Shown piece by piece: positions 36,434 through 46,740 of a DNA stretch of 64,000 nucleotides; within the stretch, counting starts at the first letter, position 1, and every line of letters starts with the position of its first letter. Made by a program: the position numbers and the translations under genes. The DNA lies in contig CAVZBZ010000002.1 of the NCBI GenBank assembly GCA_963773665.1, positions 1,184,739 to 1,248,738 of the forward strand, in the 5' to 3' direction. The notes under the pieces were generated by a model, which made no database searches, was not told the origin of the DNA, and saw only the letters and a program-made list of their open reading frames with translations. Source of the DNA: DATJLY01 sp963773665 (GTDB lineage Bacteria > Pseudomonadota > Alphaproteobacteria > ATCC43930 > CGMCC-115725).

Positions 36434-36794
36434 AGTGTGGCGCCTCCATTTGTACGATTACTCGCCATCGCGACCACAGGCGGGCGCTACGTCGTCCGTC
36501 GGACAAAGATGGTCCAGCCATCTATGATGGCGCTCGTCAGTTGACGTTAGCGTTTGTACCCTATCATCCAGCGTAATATCTAAGCAATCTACGGCCCGTT
36601 GTGCGGTAATTATAGAAAATAAAGAAAGCCGATAATGACAACATGTGATCCAAAATGACCATCACTATTTGTACTCTTATAAATATAACGTCGGCAGAGT
36701 AGATCACTTATTCGAGTACAAATCGCTCTATTCTGTGTCTTTTGGTGCAATAAAGCCTAATGGCGCGATGACATCTATGGATACCTTAAGAATG
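36434..36794. other. AT-rich intergenic region with spaced inverted repeat
   Basis: No gene is supported; a plus-strand open frame entering the helicase gene is a shadow. The stretch 36540-36790 is far more AT-rich than its surroundings and contains ATTTGTACTC (36667-36676) and its exact reverse complement GAGTACAAAT (36714-36723), 37 bp apart. It separates the YhaO-type operon from the end of the UvrD gene. Likely promoter/operator region of the operon, but no clear -35/-10 pair is claimed. Confidence 0.6.
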
Positions 36795-38798
36795 CTATGG
36801 AACAACTGGAATAGCTTCAGTCGTATCAAGAATTTGCCAACCTTGGTCGTGAGCCGCGATAAGAAGATTTTCAGATGCGTTTTCCTTGCGAAGCGCGAAG
36901 GCGAGAAGTTCCCTCGGGCGTGTCGCCGCGACGAAAATGTTGGTTGCGGCCGCGAGCTGTGCGACATTTCCAGTAAAATCACGTTCTTCAAGCCCGAGTG
37001 CATGAGGGAAGACGGTGCTAACATCCATTGCGCGCTTGTTCAGTGCCTTCCCCCGCCAAACTTCGGTTTCGAGTATCAGAACGGAATCGACGGTCTTGCC
37101 TTTTACGGCATGGATCGATCCCAATTGGACGGGTATTCCATCGTGATCGAAGACCGTCCGAGAAAACTGGCGAGGCTGTCCTGCTCGGTCCGCCCCTTCT
37201 TGAACAAATTCCAAGAAACTAGCGGCGGCGGGTGTTAGGGGCTGGTTTATACCCAACATGGCGTTGATGTCGCGACAGAATTGGTCCCATCCGGCAGCAT
37301 CCCAAGCGGCGTTGCCAAAGAGAATCTGATCCCGCAATAGTCGTCGTAGTCGTATAGGCAGATGGGGGTCACGTGAAGCAAGGACAGTCCAGAGGTTTCT
37401 TTTGTCAATAGGGAGGCCGGTGATGTCCCGAACAGCTTGATGGCGCAGAAGGCCAGCCAACCCTGCCGCATAAAGATCAACGATTTCTGCCAACGACGCA
37501 TAACCTTCGTTCATAATCGCAGTCTGGCGCAACGGCGTACAAAGAGAATCCGGCCGACTGGCTCGGCCCTTGGCGCTTCGATAGTCGGGACAGTAATCCA
37601 TAAGGGTTTTTGGCCATTCACCCGTCATGTCGCGGGCCGGATTGTGGCGGGAGGCTACGGCCCACACTTCATGATCGGGTCTAAGATTCTGGCCCCAGTG
37701 AGCGCGCACTTCGCCAGCGTAAGCCGGAAGAACCTTTGCGATCGAATTCCGGTCAAACAAAATGAGACTGCGGCGGCACGGAGTCCCGGCTATGCCCTCA
37801 ATTTGCTGGGCCGCCCGCACAGTTAATCGACTGGCAAAGGCAGCGATTTCTGTGCCGAAGCGTCTAGTTTCGTTGAGAGGTATGACGCCTTCGCCCGCCC
37901 GCCAATAATCCTCGGGTGTGAGGTCCTCATCCTCGTAAAGCGTCTGGTTCTGATCGCCCAGTTTCTGGTATACAACTCCCTCACTAAAAAGACGATCTAA
38001 TAAAGCGAGCTGCGCCCCATTCGTATCTTGTGCCTCATCAAGGAGAACAAGGGGAAAGCGTTTACGAATACAATCGATTAGCGTGGGACATTTCTCCATG
38101 GCTTGATAAGCGATGGCGATCATATCTGCGAACCGATAGAACCCGTCATTCACTATCTCGGCTTTAAGCTCTTCAAGCTCAATGCCAGAGTTCGTATGCG
38201 ATCCGGGCTGCCTGTTCCCCTTGTTTCTGATTGCGAGACGGGCCGGTTTGACCTCAAGGCCGCAAACAAAATTATTCTCTAGTTCCATGGCTGAAACCCA
38301 CGTTCCAACGGAATGTGCGTTGCCACCATGATTTCCTCGGGAAAAATTTAAAAGAGTGCGTTTTGATCGCCACCTTGAACCCGCGACGGCCGCAAACACC
38401 TCATCGTCAATCCGCTGAATCGACCAGCCCAATCCACGAAGATACGGCAGTGCAATAAAGCGATCGATGAAGGCCGTCACTGTGCCGATGAAATGTGGAT
38501 ACGTTAGAAAGGCTGAGGCTGCCGGGTGCGTGAAGAGCTTCTTCTCAACCTCTTCACGAGCGGCGTTCGTGTGAGATATGACGCAGACACCCTGAGAGCG
38601 CGCAGTCCAGCATCGTGAAAGCAGAGCGAGCTTCGCAACAAGCAAGGTTGTTTTGCCGTTACCGGGCGCGGCTTGCACATCACAGGATTCATTTGCCGAC
38701 AGAAAAGCTCGCTGACTAGCGCCGGTAAATGTGCATCCGCCGATCTCCTTGCAAAGCTCGTCCAGTAGCTCGGGAGTCAGTGGCGGGATATCGATCAC
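36795..38798 (-). CDS. UvrD/PcrA-type helicase (Gabija GajB-like)
   Basis: 667 residues of superfamily 1A helicase. Motif I is QAAPGNGKTTLLVAK, motif Ia CVISHTNAAREE, motif II LVLLDEAQDTN, motif III KLGDQNQTLYE, motif V-like SIHAVKGKTVDSVLILET and motif VI IFVAATRPRELLAF. The GTG start overlaps the TGA of the OLD nuclease gene, so the two are translationally coupled. OLD plus downstream UvrD is the class 2 OLD arrangement, the basis of Gabija anti-phage systems. GajB is usually shorter (about 500 aa). Confidence 0.88.
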   Translation of the reverse strand: MIDIPPLTPELLDELCKEIGGCTFTGASQRAFLSANESCDVQAAPGNGKTTLLVAKLALLSRCWTARSQGVCVISHTNAAREEVEKKLFTHPAASAFLTYPHFIGTVTAFIDRFIALPYLRGLGWSIQRIDDEVFAAVAGSRWRSKRTLLNFSRGNHGGNAHSVGTWVSAMELENNFVCGLEVKPARLAIRNKGNRQPGSHTNSGIELEELKAEIVNDGFYRFADMIAIAYQAMEKCPTLIDCIRKRFPLVLLDEAQDTNGAQLALLDRLFSEGVVYQKLGDQNQTLYEDEDLTPEDYWRAGEGVIPLNETRRFGTEIAAFASRLTVRAAQQIEGIAGTPCRRSLILFDRNSIAKVLPAYAGEVRAHWGQNLRPDHEVWAVASRHNPARDMTGEWPKTLMDYCPDYRSAKGRASRPDSLCTPLRQTAIMNEGYASLAEIVDLYAAGLAGLLRHQAVRDITGLPIDKRNLWTVLASRDPHLPIRLRRLLRDQILFGNAAWDAAGWDQFCRDINAMLGINQPLTPAAASFLEFVQEGADRAGQPRQFSRTVFDHDGIPVQLGSIHAVKGKTVDSVLILETEVWRGKALNKRAMDVSTVFPHALGLEERDFTGNVAQLAAATNIFVAATRPRELLAFALRKENASENLLIAAHDQGWQILDTTEAIPVVP

Positions 38799-40707
38799 TG
38801 TGCTGGCGCCTCAGCGGCAGGTGCCTGTTCCTCGGGTACATGGACTTCCTCGGAAATGGTCACGTGCTCGATCGCGTTGACGATGTAGGCTGGCAGCTTG
38901 ACCTTGAAGGCAGCCGGCGTGTCGGGCAAGGCGTCTATTAAGGCCGCAAGTTGTTCGGCAACCATAGCCTTGGAAACCTGCTTCTTATAGAGCGCTTCGA
39001 AAATAAGAACGGCAATATCATCGTCGTTTTTGGTGCCGTCCGCCTGCCACGCGGTCACCTCGGCTTGTGCCTCTGCAGCAACTTGAGCATCGGTTCTGTC
39101 ACGTCTCCCCTTGGCGATTTGAATGGCCTGATGAACGAGCGCAGCACAGCGGGGTTTTCGCGCCAAATCAAACTCAAGTGTCCATTGTTCCGAGGGAAAA
39201 GTCTTCACTGCACCGCCGTTATGCGTTGCGAGGGCTTGCATGTGAGCGGTGATTTTTGCTTCCTGCCACTCGCCTTGAGTTCTCGCGGTCGCCAACTAAG
39301 GCTTTTGCCGCGTCCGGTGGTATGTCACGGTCCGGCAGGAGTGCTACCGGGACTGGCATCTGCGTACCGTCGGCACGTTGTAAAATCCGGCTGTAACGAA
39401 ACAAACCACGATGGCCGACATTGATAATGGATACACCGTACTTCCCGAACGGCTTCCCAATTTTTCTCGCTATGGAGGGAAGCAAGATATTTTCGGCGTC
39501 GCCCTCGACGATCATGAGACCACGGGCAAAAAACAGATTGGCCTTTGTCGCGTCCAAGAAGCGGCGCAAGAAAGCGTAATCATCATGTTTCAGTTTCGTA
39601 TGGGACTTTCCTAGCGGAAACGCTTTGTGTCCGATGATCATCACCATCGAATCAAGGTCAGCGCTTGCTGCGAGTTGCGGGCTGTGTGTGCTTAGGAGAA
39701 TTTGAACCTGTTGACGATTCTGACCCTCTGGAACCGGCGCGGCGCGCGCCTCAAGCACCTGCATAAAGAGTGTTTGATGTTGTGGATGCAAGTGCGCTTC
39801 GGGCTCTTCGATCAGTAGATAAGGAACCTGATCGGAGTGGGACTGAAGGAGAAGCAGCTCAGCTGCCATGAAGAGGAGATTGTTGTAGCCGAGTCCGCGG
39901 GCCAGCCGCTCTGTCTGACCTGGCGGAGGATTCAGAAATAGTTCAAGGCGTTCGAGAAGCTGGTCGAAAGAACCCTTCGCACCGATGCCCAGTGTGGCAT
40001 TTAGCGGATCACCAGCAAAAGACAAGTCATCAAGGTATGTCGTATTTACGTCGCGTTGCACACCCCGCACTGTCGGGTTAGCTTCGACTGCGATGTCGGC
40101 CTGTTTCATCGTATCCCTAAGTGTCGGAACGCCTCCCGGCACCGCCGGATCAGCCTCCTTGGCCACGGTGGGCAGTGCGCCAAGAATACGGGAAAGCCGC
40201 GACCTACGGCCCGATCGCAGCTCGCGTTCGGCATCTCGCAACGGTCTGAGATACGTGCTTTTTATATATTCGCGAAGGTCGCCCTCAAGCGGAGGTCCGT
40301 CGCCGTTCTTACAAGCCCGGTATAACGGGATTACGGCGTCACCCCCGCCGGGGAGTTTTCGAAGAGTAGCTCGCAGGCAGACATAGAGCCGAAATCTTTC
40401 CTGCCTCATTGCTGCACCATTCGAGAAAACGAGCCTCCTCATCGGCTGTTAGATCGTCGAAGGTGCAACGGATTAGAAGCTCTGTGACTCGCTCACCATT
40501 CTGTTTGACGTGAAAGTCACTTGGTTCGAGCCGAAGAAAATCGTCACCGCGCGTCCATAGCACAAATCGCGGGGCGTCGATGACAGCCGTCTTTCCTGAA
40601 TCGTTCGGTCCGACAAGGATGTTTAGCCCTCGGCGCAATTTCAGTATCAGGGGGTCCCCCGGTCCGAAGCACCGGAATCCAGCGGCGTGAATTTCTGAAA
40701 CGTACAT
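38795..40707 (-). pseudogene. class 2 OLD-family ATP-dependent nuclease (Gabija GajA-like), two frameshifts
   Basis: 636 residues once two single-base insertions (near 40407 and 39287) are removed. N-terminal ABC ATPase: ILVGPNDSGKTAVIDA, later YLLIEEPEAHLHPQHQ and LLSTHSPQL. C-terminal TOPRIM: LMIVEGDAENILLPSIARKI and VALLPDRDIPPDAA. The last third continues as VGDRRTQGEWQEAKI after the second indel. In GajA the TOPRIM nicks DNA when nucleotides are depleted. Followed by the UvrD helicase. Whether the shifts are real decides if the system is alive. Confidence 0.85.
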
Positions 40708-40856
40708 AGGCAGCCTTCTCTTTCTCTTGAGAAGTTCCGTGAGCTGCCGAATTGTCAGAATCTCGAAGTCCGGAATCCGGCTTCGGAATCCCCAAACGCG
40801 AATTTACAAGAAATTCGTGACGAAGCGGAGAGAAAACTTGTGGTTGTGTTTCGGAT

Positions 40857-42559
40857 TTACCGCCCGCGATCAAAATCCCGATCCCTGCGCCGTCGTGGTG
40901 CCGGATCATCGTCGGAAGGTCCATTGTTATCAGTATCGCGGTCATAGCCCTTGGTTCGGGCCGGACGCTCAACTTCCGGCGACCGGTCCTTCGTACGCCG
41001 CCGCCGCTGAATTGTAATCTCCGCTTCCGGTGCCGGGTCGCGCGCCGACCCACCTGACAATTCACCTTCGGCCTCACCGGACCCGGCCGCTCGCTCGAAC
41101 TCGGCCATGAGATCGATCGGCTTCTTCGCCGCCTTATTGAACACGTCCATGCGCGGTTCGGGGGACGGTTCGCGGCTGGTCCGGTCCCGTTCTTTGACCC
41201 GGCGTTCCTTGACCAGCGCCATTTCCAGCGACCGCAGTTCCCGCTTTTCGACCAGTTCCAACACTTGAATACGGCGCTGCACGGTAAGCGTTTCCAGTTC
41301 CTGCCGGCGTGTCAGCACCTCGACCTCGTTCTTCTGCCGGTCAGCCAGTTCGCGTTTTTGCGCGAGCAAGGCGTCGTGCCGTGTCTTGTCGCGGTATCGG
41401 TAAATCTTCTTCGTCACAAGTTCGACGCCAGTGATGCGGCCTAGGAATGCTGCCAGCCCCTTCGGCTTATGCGCGGCTCGGTCGAGCCGGATGCGATGGC
41501 TTTCCTGCAAATAGCCTTGCCGAAGCGCTGCCCGCACCTCCTTCTGCCGGGTCGCGAGTTCATGTCCGGCCTGTCGCTGCCGGACAGCCAGCGCGTTGCT
41601 TTCTTGTTCCAGCGGCGTGCGGCGGACCTGCTGCTTGCGCTCCAAGGCCTCGCGCCTTTCCGTCTGATGGGCTTCCTGCGCCGCCCATTGCTCGTTGGTC
41701 CGGAACAGCTCCTTCGCGGCGCGATGGGCGGCGGCGAGCGCCCGCGCCTCATCAACGGACGGCAGGGAGTCTTCGGGAAGTCCCTGCCGAGGAATTCACG
41801 CACCTGCTTGATACGGACTTTTTTGTCGTCGATCAGTTTGGGCAGGCCGTTCATGTTGCCGTAGAGATCGACAAGGACGTAATCGCGGTCGCCCGTGGCG
41901 AGGATATAGCCCATGTCCTCCAACGACCGGACGAAGGCGCGCGGCGTGTCGCGCTTGTGCCATGCTGCCGTGACTTGCGCCCTGTGCTGTTCCTTGGAGA
42001 GGCCACCGTTTTCCTCCTGCTTTTTCTCATAATATGAGAGCTGCCGGTCCTTCTTCGCGCGCTCTTGCCCCTTGTCCCGGTAGTAGCCGTCCGGCAACTT
42101 GAGCCCGTGGTCGCGGGCAAACTCGCGCGTCACCATCATCAGCTTTTCGTGGTCGAAAGCGATGTGCCGGGCCTTGCCGCGCTCGGCGTCGATCCGCGAC
42201 CAGACGACATGGCAGTGCTCGCGCGGGATTCCGTTCTTGTCTTTCTTTATATGGAAGACGATCGCGCGCGGCTGGCCGGACAGAGCGAGGCGGCTCTCGG
42301 TCCGCTCGATATAGTCGAGATACTGGTCCTTGGTGAGCCGCCCCTGTCGCTGGTCCGGGTTGATCGAAAGGCTGTAGAGATAGTTTGTGCAGCGCGTCAG
42401 CGTGTGTGCCTGCGCCTCCCATTCGGCGAACGCGCCGTGCAGGTCGCGGGCGATGGCGCCGCGAACCTGCGCCACCTCCATCCGTTCATTGTCCTGCGTA
42501 TTCTGGAGGTGGGTGGCGAGGTCCTGCCCAAGGGCGCGCTGGCTGCCGAACGGGATCAC
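40857..42559 (-). pseudogene. relaxase/mobilization nuclease (MobP-like), frameshifted
   Basis: 567 residues after restoring one base near 41785 (GRDFPEDSLPSVDEA). The relaxase domain has the candidate tyrosine region TRCTNYLYSLSINPDQ and the metal-binding histidines in REHCHVVWSRIDAERGKARH. Then comes DHEKLMMVTREFARDHGLKL, followed by a long charged C-terminal coiled coil (RRQELETLTVQRRIQVLELV). It should nick oriT and pilot single-stranded DNA. The GTG start overlaps the MobC-like stop. The probable oriT field lies just upstream of mobC. Confidence 0.82.
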
Positions 42560-42912
42560 GGCGCGCGCTCCATCATCTTCATGAGCGCGGCCCGGATGAC
42601 GGCCAGCTCGTCGCACGCCGTCTGAAGGGCATCGGTGGCGCGGCCATCGTCGCCGGTAGCGCGGGCAGCGCCGTCCAGAGCGTCGCGGATCGCCGCGGAG
42701 CGGGCGAGCAACTGCGCGAGCAGTTGTTTTTCGACGGGCGGACGGCGTGTGCCACGGGGCGTAGCGAGGCCGAAAAGCGCTTTGGAGATATAGGCATTGA
42801 CGGGAAGACCGGACGCTTCGACGCGACGATAGAACTCGTCCCGCAGCTTTGCCGGCGGGCGGTAGGAGACAGGGGCGTCGCGTTTCTCGTCGGTCTTGTC
42901 CGTCATCTCCAA
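42556..42912 (-). CDS. MobC-like relaxosome accessory protein
   Basis: 118 residues: MEMTDKTDEKRDAPVSYRPP, then AKLRDEFYRRVEASGLPVNAYISKALFG, a ribbon-helix-helix-like DNA-binding segment. A helical C-terminus follows. Small proteins of this form directly upstream of and overlapping a relaxase help it bind oriT. A GCGAGG direct repeat lies 38 bp upstream of the start. Confidence 0.75.
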   Translation of the reverse strand: MEMTDKTDEKRDAPVSYRPPAKLRDEFYRRVEASGLPVNAYISKALFGLATPRGTRRPPVEKQLLAQLLARSAAIRDALDGAARATGDDGRATDALQTACDELAVIRAALMKMMERAP

Positions 42913-42950
42913 AAGCTAGGCGCGCCAGTCGTCCGTCTGCCTCGCGCCAT

Positions 42951-42967
42951 CCTCGCGCGAACCTCGC
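42951..42967 (-). promoter_or_regulatory. GCGAGG direct repeat (11-bp period), mobC side
   Basis: On the minus strand GCGAGG-TTCGC-GCGAGG. The same arrangement occurs at 45100-45116 and 48199-48215, each in the divergent space ahead of transfer-module genes. Candidate operator for a common regulator. Confidence 0.6.
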
Positions 42968-43006
42968 GGGCTCCGGGGCCGCGCCTGCCCCGGTCGATGG
43001 GTTCCC

Positions 43007-43376
43007 AAGGGAGAGCCGAAGTCTCCCTTGCGGTCGAAGCCGGTGTCGAAACACCGGTCGTGGTTCAGGACGCGAAAGTCCTGACTGTGGGTCACAAGGG
43101 GCGCGGAAAGCCCTTTGTTCGATGGGGATGGGGGAGAGCGGAAGTCTCCCCGAACGCACGGCCTGTCCGTGCGTAACGCGCCACGCCGAAGCCCTCGGCG
43201 ACGGCGGGCGCTCGGCCGGCATGGGCTCGATGCCCATGAGCGATAGCGGCCGGCTGACCCAACCCCTTAGCAAGCACGTCGTGCAAGACGGGCGCGCTTA
43301 GGGGTTGCGCAGGGGGGTCCACTGGGGGATGGGAAATCCCCCGGCAAGGTGAGCGCGGTAATACCGCGCACACCTT
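43007..43376. repeat. field of short perfect hairpins, candidate oriT
   Basis: The 713-bp gap between mobC and the SprT-like gene holds no gene but at least ten stems of 5-8 bp with loops of 1-7 nt: 43007-43029, 43040-43057, 43065-43084, 43131-43151, 43154-43174, 43185-43199, 43220-43238, 43274-43284, 43324-43342 and 43346-43376. Two share the motif GGGAGAGCSGAAGTCTCCC. AACCCCT/AGGGGTT arms (43261-43267, 43300-43306) enclose a minus-strand TAAGCGCGCCC. Position beside mobC/relaxase supports an origin of transfer. Confidence 0.55.
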
Positions 43377-43625
43377 GTACCAATCACTGTCGGATCAGTG
43401 CGCCCATACTCAGATTATAAGCCGGGAGTTCTTAATTTCAGGTGTGCACCACAGTCTTGAGCCAAGTATTTGTGATGTGCACTGCAATATCTATATCGCG
43501 AGGATTGTACGAGGAAAAGCTAAATCTGCTTCGCTGATCATCCGCTGATGACGACTGCCGAGACCATCGGGATGAACTCCTTGTAATGCACATCCCAACG
43601 GCGGTCGCTGAAACGGAGACCACCG

Positions 43626-44367
43626 ATGTCCAACACAAACATCCAACCCGTCAAACCTACCCGTGAAACTTACGATCCATTGCAGCAGGCTTACGAGAAT
43701 TCTGAATCGCGCTCTCTTCGAGGCCGCGCTTCCGAATTGTCTCATCTCGCTTCAACGCCACAAGCAGAGCTACGGGTATTTTTGCAGCGATCGTTTCGGA
43801 CGTGCCGACGGCACGCTTACCGATGAGATCGCCCTTAATCCTTCTCACTTCCGGGACAGGTCCCAAGAGGACATTCTCTCCACCCTTGCCCACGAAATGG
43901 TCCATCTGTGGCAGCATCATTTCGGCAAGGCGGGCCGGGGTCGCTATCACAACATGGAATGGGCCGGGAAGATGAAATCAATCGGCCTTCAGCCAACTTC
44001 CACCGGCAAGGAAGGCGGAGCCGAGACCGGCGATGCCATGGATCACATGATCGTGCCGGACGGTCCATTCGACCGGACGGTCCGCAAACTCCTCGCGCGC
44101 GGCTTGGTCATTTCGTGGATCGAGCAACCGGCTCGGACAGCCGCGTCAGGCGAGGATGCCGGTGACGATGAAGAGAGCAAAAAAAAGAGCGGCAAGCGCG
44201 TCCGGTATGTCTGCCCACACGGCGACATGAAGGCTTGGGCAAAGCACGGTGCGAAGCTCGTCTGCGGCGAGCACATGGAGCCGATGGATGTCCATCAACC
44301 GACTCCCCGTGGCTATCGCGGTATAACGCCGACCTCTGAAGACCCGGCGTCAGAAGAAGAAGCATAA
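43626..44367 (+). pseudogene. SprT-like zinc metalloprotease-domain protein, frameshifted
   Basis: 246 residues after removal of one base near 43701 (reading AYEILNRALFEAALP). The N-terminus is MSNTNIQPVKPTRETYDPLQ. The zinc-binding HExxH motif is TLAHEMVHLWQHHFG, followed by NMEWAGKMKSIGLQP. A C-terminal zinc-ribbon-like region carries YVCPHGDMKAWAKHGAKLVC. SprT-like proteins accompany transfer modules of many alphaproteobacterial mobile elements; their role there is unclear. Confidence 0.8.
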
Positions 44368-44373
44368 AAAGGC

Positions 44374-44398
44374 GGCGCGGGCTTATGAAGCCCGCGCC
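44374..44398. terminator. bidirectional terminator
   Basis: GGCGCGGGCTT-ATG-AAGCCCGCGCC, 7 bp after the SprT-like stop and 34 bp from the convergent gene's stop. An A-run (44366-44370) on the left gives a T-tail for the minus-strand gene; TTGT follows on the plus strand. Confidence 0.8.
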
Positions 44399-44431
44399 TT
44401 GTCGCATGTGAAGGAAGCCGTGAGGCGGGAG

Positions 44432-44707
44432 TTATTCCCCCGCCTCTTCGTTTGCGGCCTGGCCATCGTCGATGGGCGTGGCCTCTTCCTTGTCCTCCAG
44501 CTCGTAGAGCGTCAGGGCGCTGACCAACTGCGTGCCAGACAGCTTCACATAGAGCGAGCCGTCGTCGTTCCGCCAAGCAACCCCGATGCGTTCGTAGGTG
44601 GCCTTCTTGCCGTAGCCGTGGCGCACCTTGGCGACATGGGTCGGTAGTTTGGCCTTGCCGTTGCTGCGGGCGTTCGTGGTTTCGGTCGATTGGTTCGTGT
44701 TAGTCAT
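44432..44707 (-). CDS. hypothetical protein, 91 aa
   Basis: MTNTNQSTETTNARSNGKAK start, then THVAKVRHGYGKKATYERIGVAWRNDDGSLYVKLSGTQ and an acidic tail DEEEATPID-like. The central part looks like a small beta-rich domain; similar short proteins occur in rhizobial plasmid and integrative-element backbones. An AGAAGA-type purine-rich site precedes the start. Confidence 0.6.
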   Translation of the reverse strand: MTNTNQSTETTNARSNGKAKLPTHVAKVRHGYGKKATYERIGVAWRNDDGSLYVKLSGTQLVSALTLYELEDKEEATPIDDGQAANEEAGE

Positions 44708-45186
44708 GGGTCTTCTCCTTTGTTGAACGGGCTGGCCTTTCCAGCCTTACCCGCCGGACAGCAGGCCGCCGGGGACGTGTCCGCCAACACGGGAGGCCCC
44801 TCTTTAGGGCCGAATGGAGCGGGCCGGCGAAGGACACGCCGCAGAGCATCCCCGCCGGTCTGATAAACGGCTTTTGGGGTACAAGGCTGAAAGAAGAACA
44901 GCCCCGTTCCGGACAAAGGAAAACAGAAGCCCTGACGGGCGAACCGACCGAACCGCCGCCCGCGCCTGCCAACGGCGCGGACAGGACAAACCCGACTACA
45001 ACAGGCGACAGGCGAAACGGCGCCGGCCACGGCCGCCGCCAGCATCGGCGGTGCCCCGGCGGAATGACTCTTTACGGTCCGCTGTGAAGCCTCCTGCGCG
45101 CGAGGTTGGTGCGAGGATTGTGCACATGCGCCAGACGGACAATGACCGCGACCTGCCAAACGATGGCGGCAAACGGAGACGCGGTT
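44708..45186. other. divergent intergenic region with hairpin and GCGAGG repeat
   Basis: 479 bp between the 91-aa gene and traG; no gene seen. It holds GGCTGG-CCTTT-CCAGCC near 44728-44745 and, 71 bp before traG, GCGAGG-TTGGT-GCGAGG at 45100-45116. Presumably it contains the promoters of both flanking genes. Confidence 0.55.
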
Positions 45187-46740
45187 ATGACCTCCTTCCT
45201 CGAAGACTTCACACGCGACATTCCACGCGGGCTCAGCTCGCGCTACCTTAAGCAGCAGACGGCGCCGCAAGCGCGCTGGCAGACGCCGGAGGTCATATTC
45301 GAGCGGAAGGCGCTCGAATATGACCCGCGCAATCCGGGCGGGAAAATTTTCATCGGCGCGCTCGGCAACAAGCTTGTCGGGATCGAGGATAACCGGCACG
45401 TCCTGACCGTCGCCGGTTCGCGGGCGGGCAAGTCCGTCACGCTCATCAATAACCTGCTCTTTTATCGCGGTAGCGTGCTCGCGACGGACCCCAAGGCCGA
45501 ACTTGCCAACATCACCGCCGCCCGGCGCGCCGCGCTGGGGCAGAAGGTGCATGTGCTTGATCCCTTCGGAAACGCCGCTCCCGGCATCGCGCACTTGCGC
45601 AACGCTTATAACCCGCTCGCGGTTCTGAAATCCGGCAGCCCGACCATCATCGAAGATGCCGGGCTGATCGCGGACGCCCTTGTCGTGCGCAGCGGGCAGG
45701 AAAAGGACCCGCATTGGGATGAAAGCGCCAAGAACTTCATCGAGGGCGTGATCCTGCACGTCGCGACAGAACCGCGCTACGCGGGACGGCGCAATCTTCT
45801 CACCGTCCGCGATTTGATCCGCACGGCGCTCGCGCAAGAACCTGCCGCGCTCGTCGGCGAAGACGAAGAGCCGCTGCATGTCCTCGAAAAGGAGATGCTG
45901 CAAAGCGCGGCGCGGTTTGCGAAGGACACCGCGACCGAAGACCTTGGCGGCGCGCTAGAAGGCGCGGCGCGGGACTTTTACGAAAAGGGCAGCAACGAGC
46001 GCGCGGGCGTGCTTTCGACCGTGCGCCGTCATACGAAGTTCCTTGACTACACGGCCATGCGCCGCGTGCTGGCCGGGCACGACTTCGATCTGGCTGACCT
46101 GAAGCGCGACCGCGCGGGGGTCAGCGTCTATCTCTGCCTCCCTGCCAGCCGCATGGGGCTGTGCAATCGTTGGCTCCGTATCTTCATCAACCAGCTTCTC
46201 GACGCGATGGAACGGGAGAAGACCGCACCGGCGGCACCGGTGCTGGTCTGCCTCGACGAATTCCCCGTCCTCGGTCACATGCGCCAGCTTGAGGACGCTG
46301 CGGGGCAGATTGCCTCCTTCAACGTCAAGCTCTGGGTCGTTCTGCAGGACTGGGGACAGGGCAAGGCGCTCTACAAGGAGCGCTGGGAAACCTTCGCCGG
46401 CAACGCCGGTATCCTCCAGTTTTTCGGCAACAACGATTTGGAGACACTCGAATACGTCTCGCGCCGTCTCGGCAAGACGCGGGTGGAAGTCGCCCGGCAA
46501 AACGAGGTTGGGCCAGAGCAGGCGCAATCGGGATTATCGGGCCGCAGCGCCAGCATGGAGTTGCATGACTTGCTGACGCCCGACGAAGTAAGCCGACACT
46601 TCGGGCGCAGCGACCGGCTCAAGCGGCAGCTCGTGATCTGGGCGGGTTTCGATCCGATGCTCCTGCAACGGGTGGAGTATTTCGACGCGAGCGGTCCGCA
46701 CAGCGCCATATTCAGGGAGGCGTTTGCGGACGGCGCGTGA
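45187..46740 (+). CDS. traG: TraG/VirD4-type conjugative coupling ATPase
   Basis: 517 residues. Walker A VAGSRAGKSVTLINNLLFY, then VLATDPKAELANITAARRAA (VirD4 signature) and Walker B VLVCLDEFPVLGHMRQLED, with FGNNDLETLEYVSRRLGKTR near the end. No clear N-terminal membrane anchor is seen, which is unusual for full VirD4 and typical of short TraG forms in mobilizable elements. The start at 45187 has GGAGA 8 bp upstream. It would dock the relaxosome on a type IV channel; no channel genes are in the window. Confidence 0.9.
   Translation: MTSFLEDFTRDIPRGLSSRYLKQQTAPQARWQTPEVIFERKALEYDPRNPGGKIFIGALGNKLVGIEDNRHVLTVAGSRAGKSVTLINNLLFYRGSVLATDPKAELANITAARRAALGQKVHVLDPFGNAAPGIAHLRNAYNPLAVLKSGSPTIIEDAGLIADALVVRSGQEKDPHWDESAKNFIEGVILHVATEPRYAGRRNLLTVRDLIRTALAQEPAALVGEDEEPLHVLEKEMLQSAARFAKDTATEDLGGALEGAARDFYEKGSNERAGVLSTVRRHTKFLDYTAMRRVLAGHDFDLADLKRDRAGVSVYLCLPASRMGLCNRWLRIFINQLLDAMEREKTAPAAPVLVCLDEFPVLGHMRQLEDAAGQIASFNVKLWVVLQDWGQGKALYKERWETFAGNAGILQFFGNNDLETLEYVSRRLGKTRVEVARQNEVGPEQAQSGLSGRSASMELHDLLTPDEVSRHFGRSDRLKRQLVIWAGFDPMLLQRVEYFDASGPHSAIFREAFADGA

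Noticed and set aside
36645..37238. Plus-strand open frame entering the UvrD gene
   Set aside because: Overlaps a helicase gene with complete motifs on the other strand; the non-overlapping part is AT-rich intergenic DNA.
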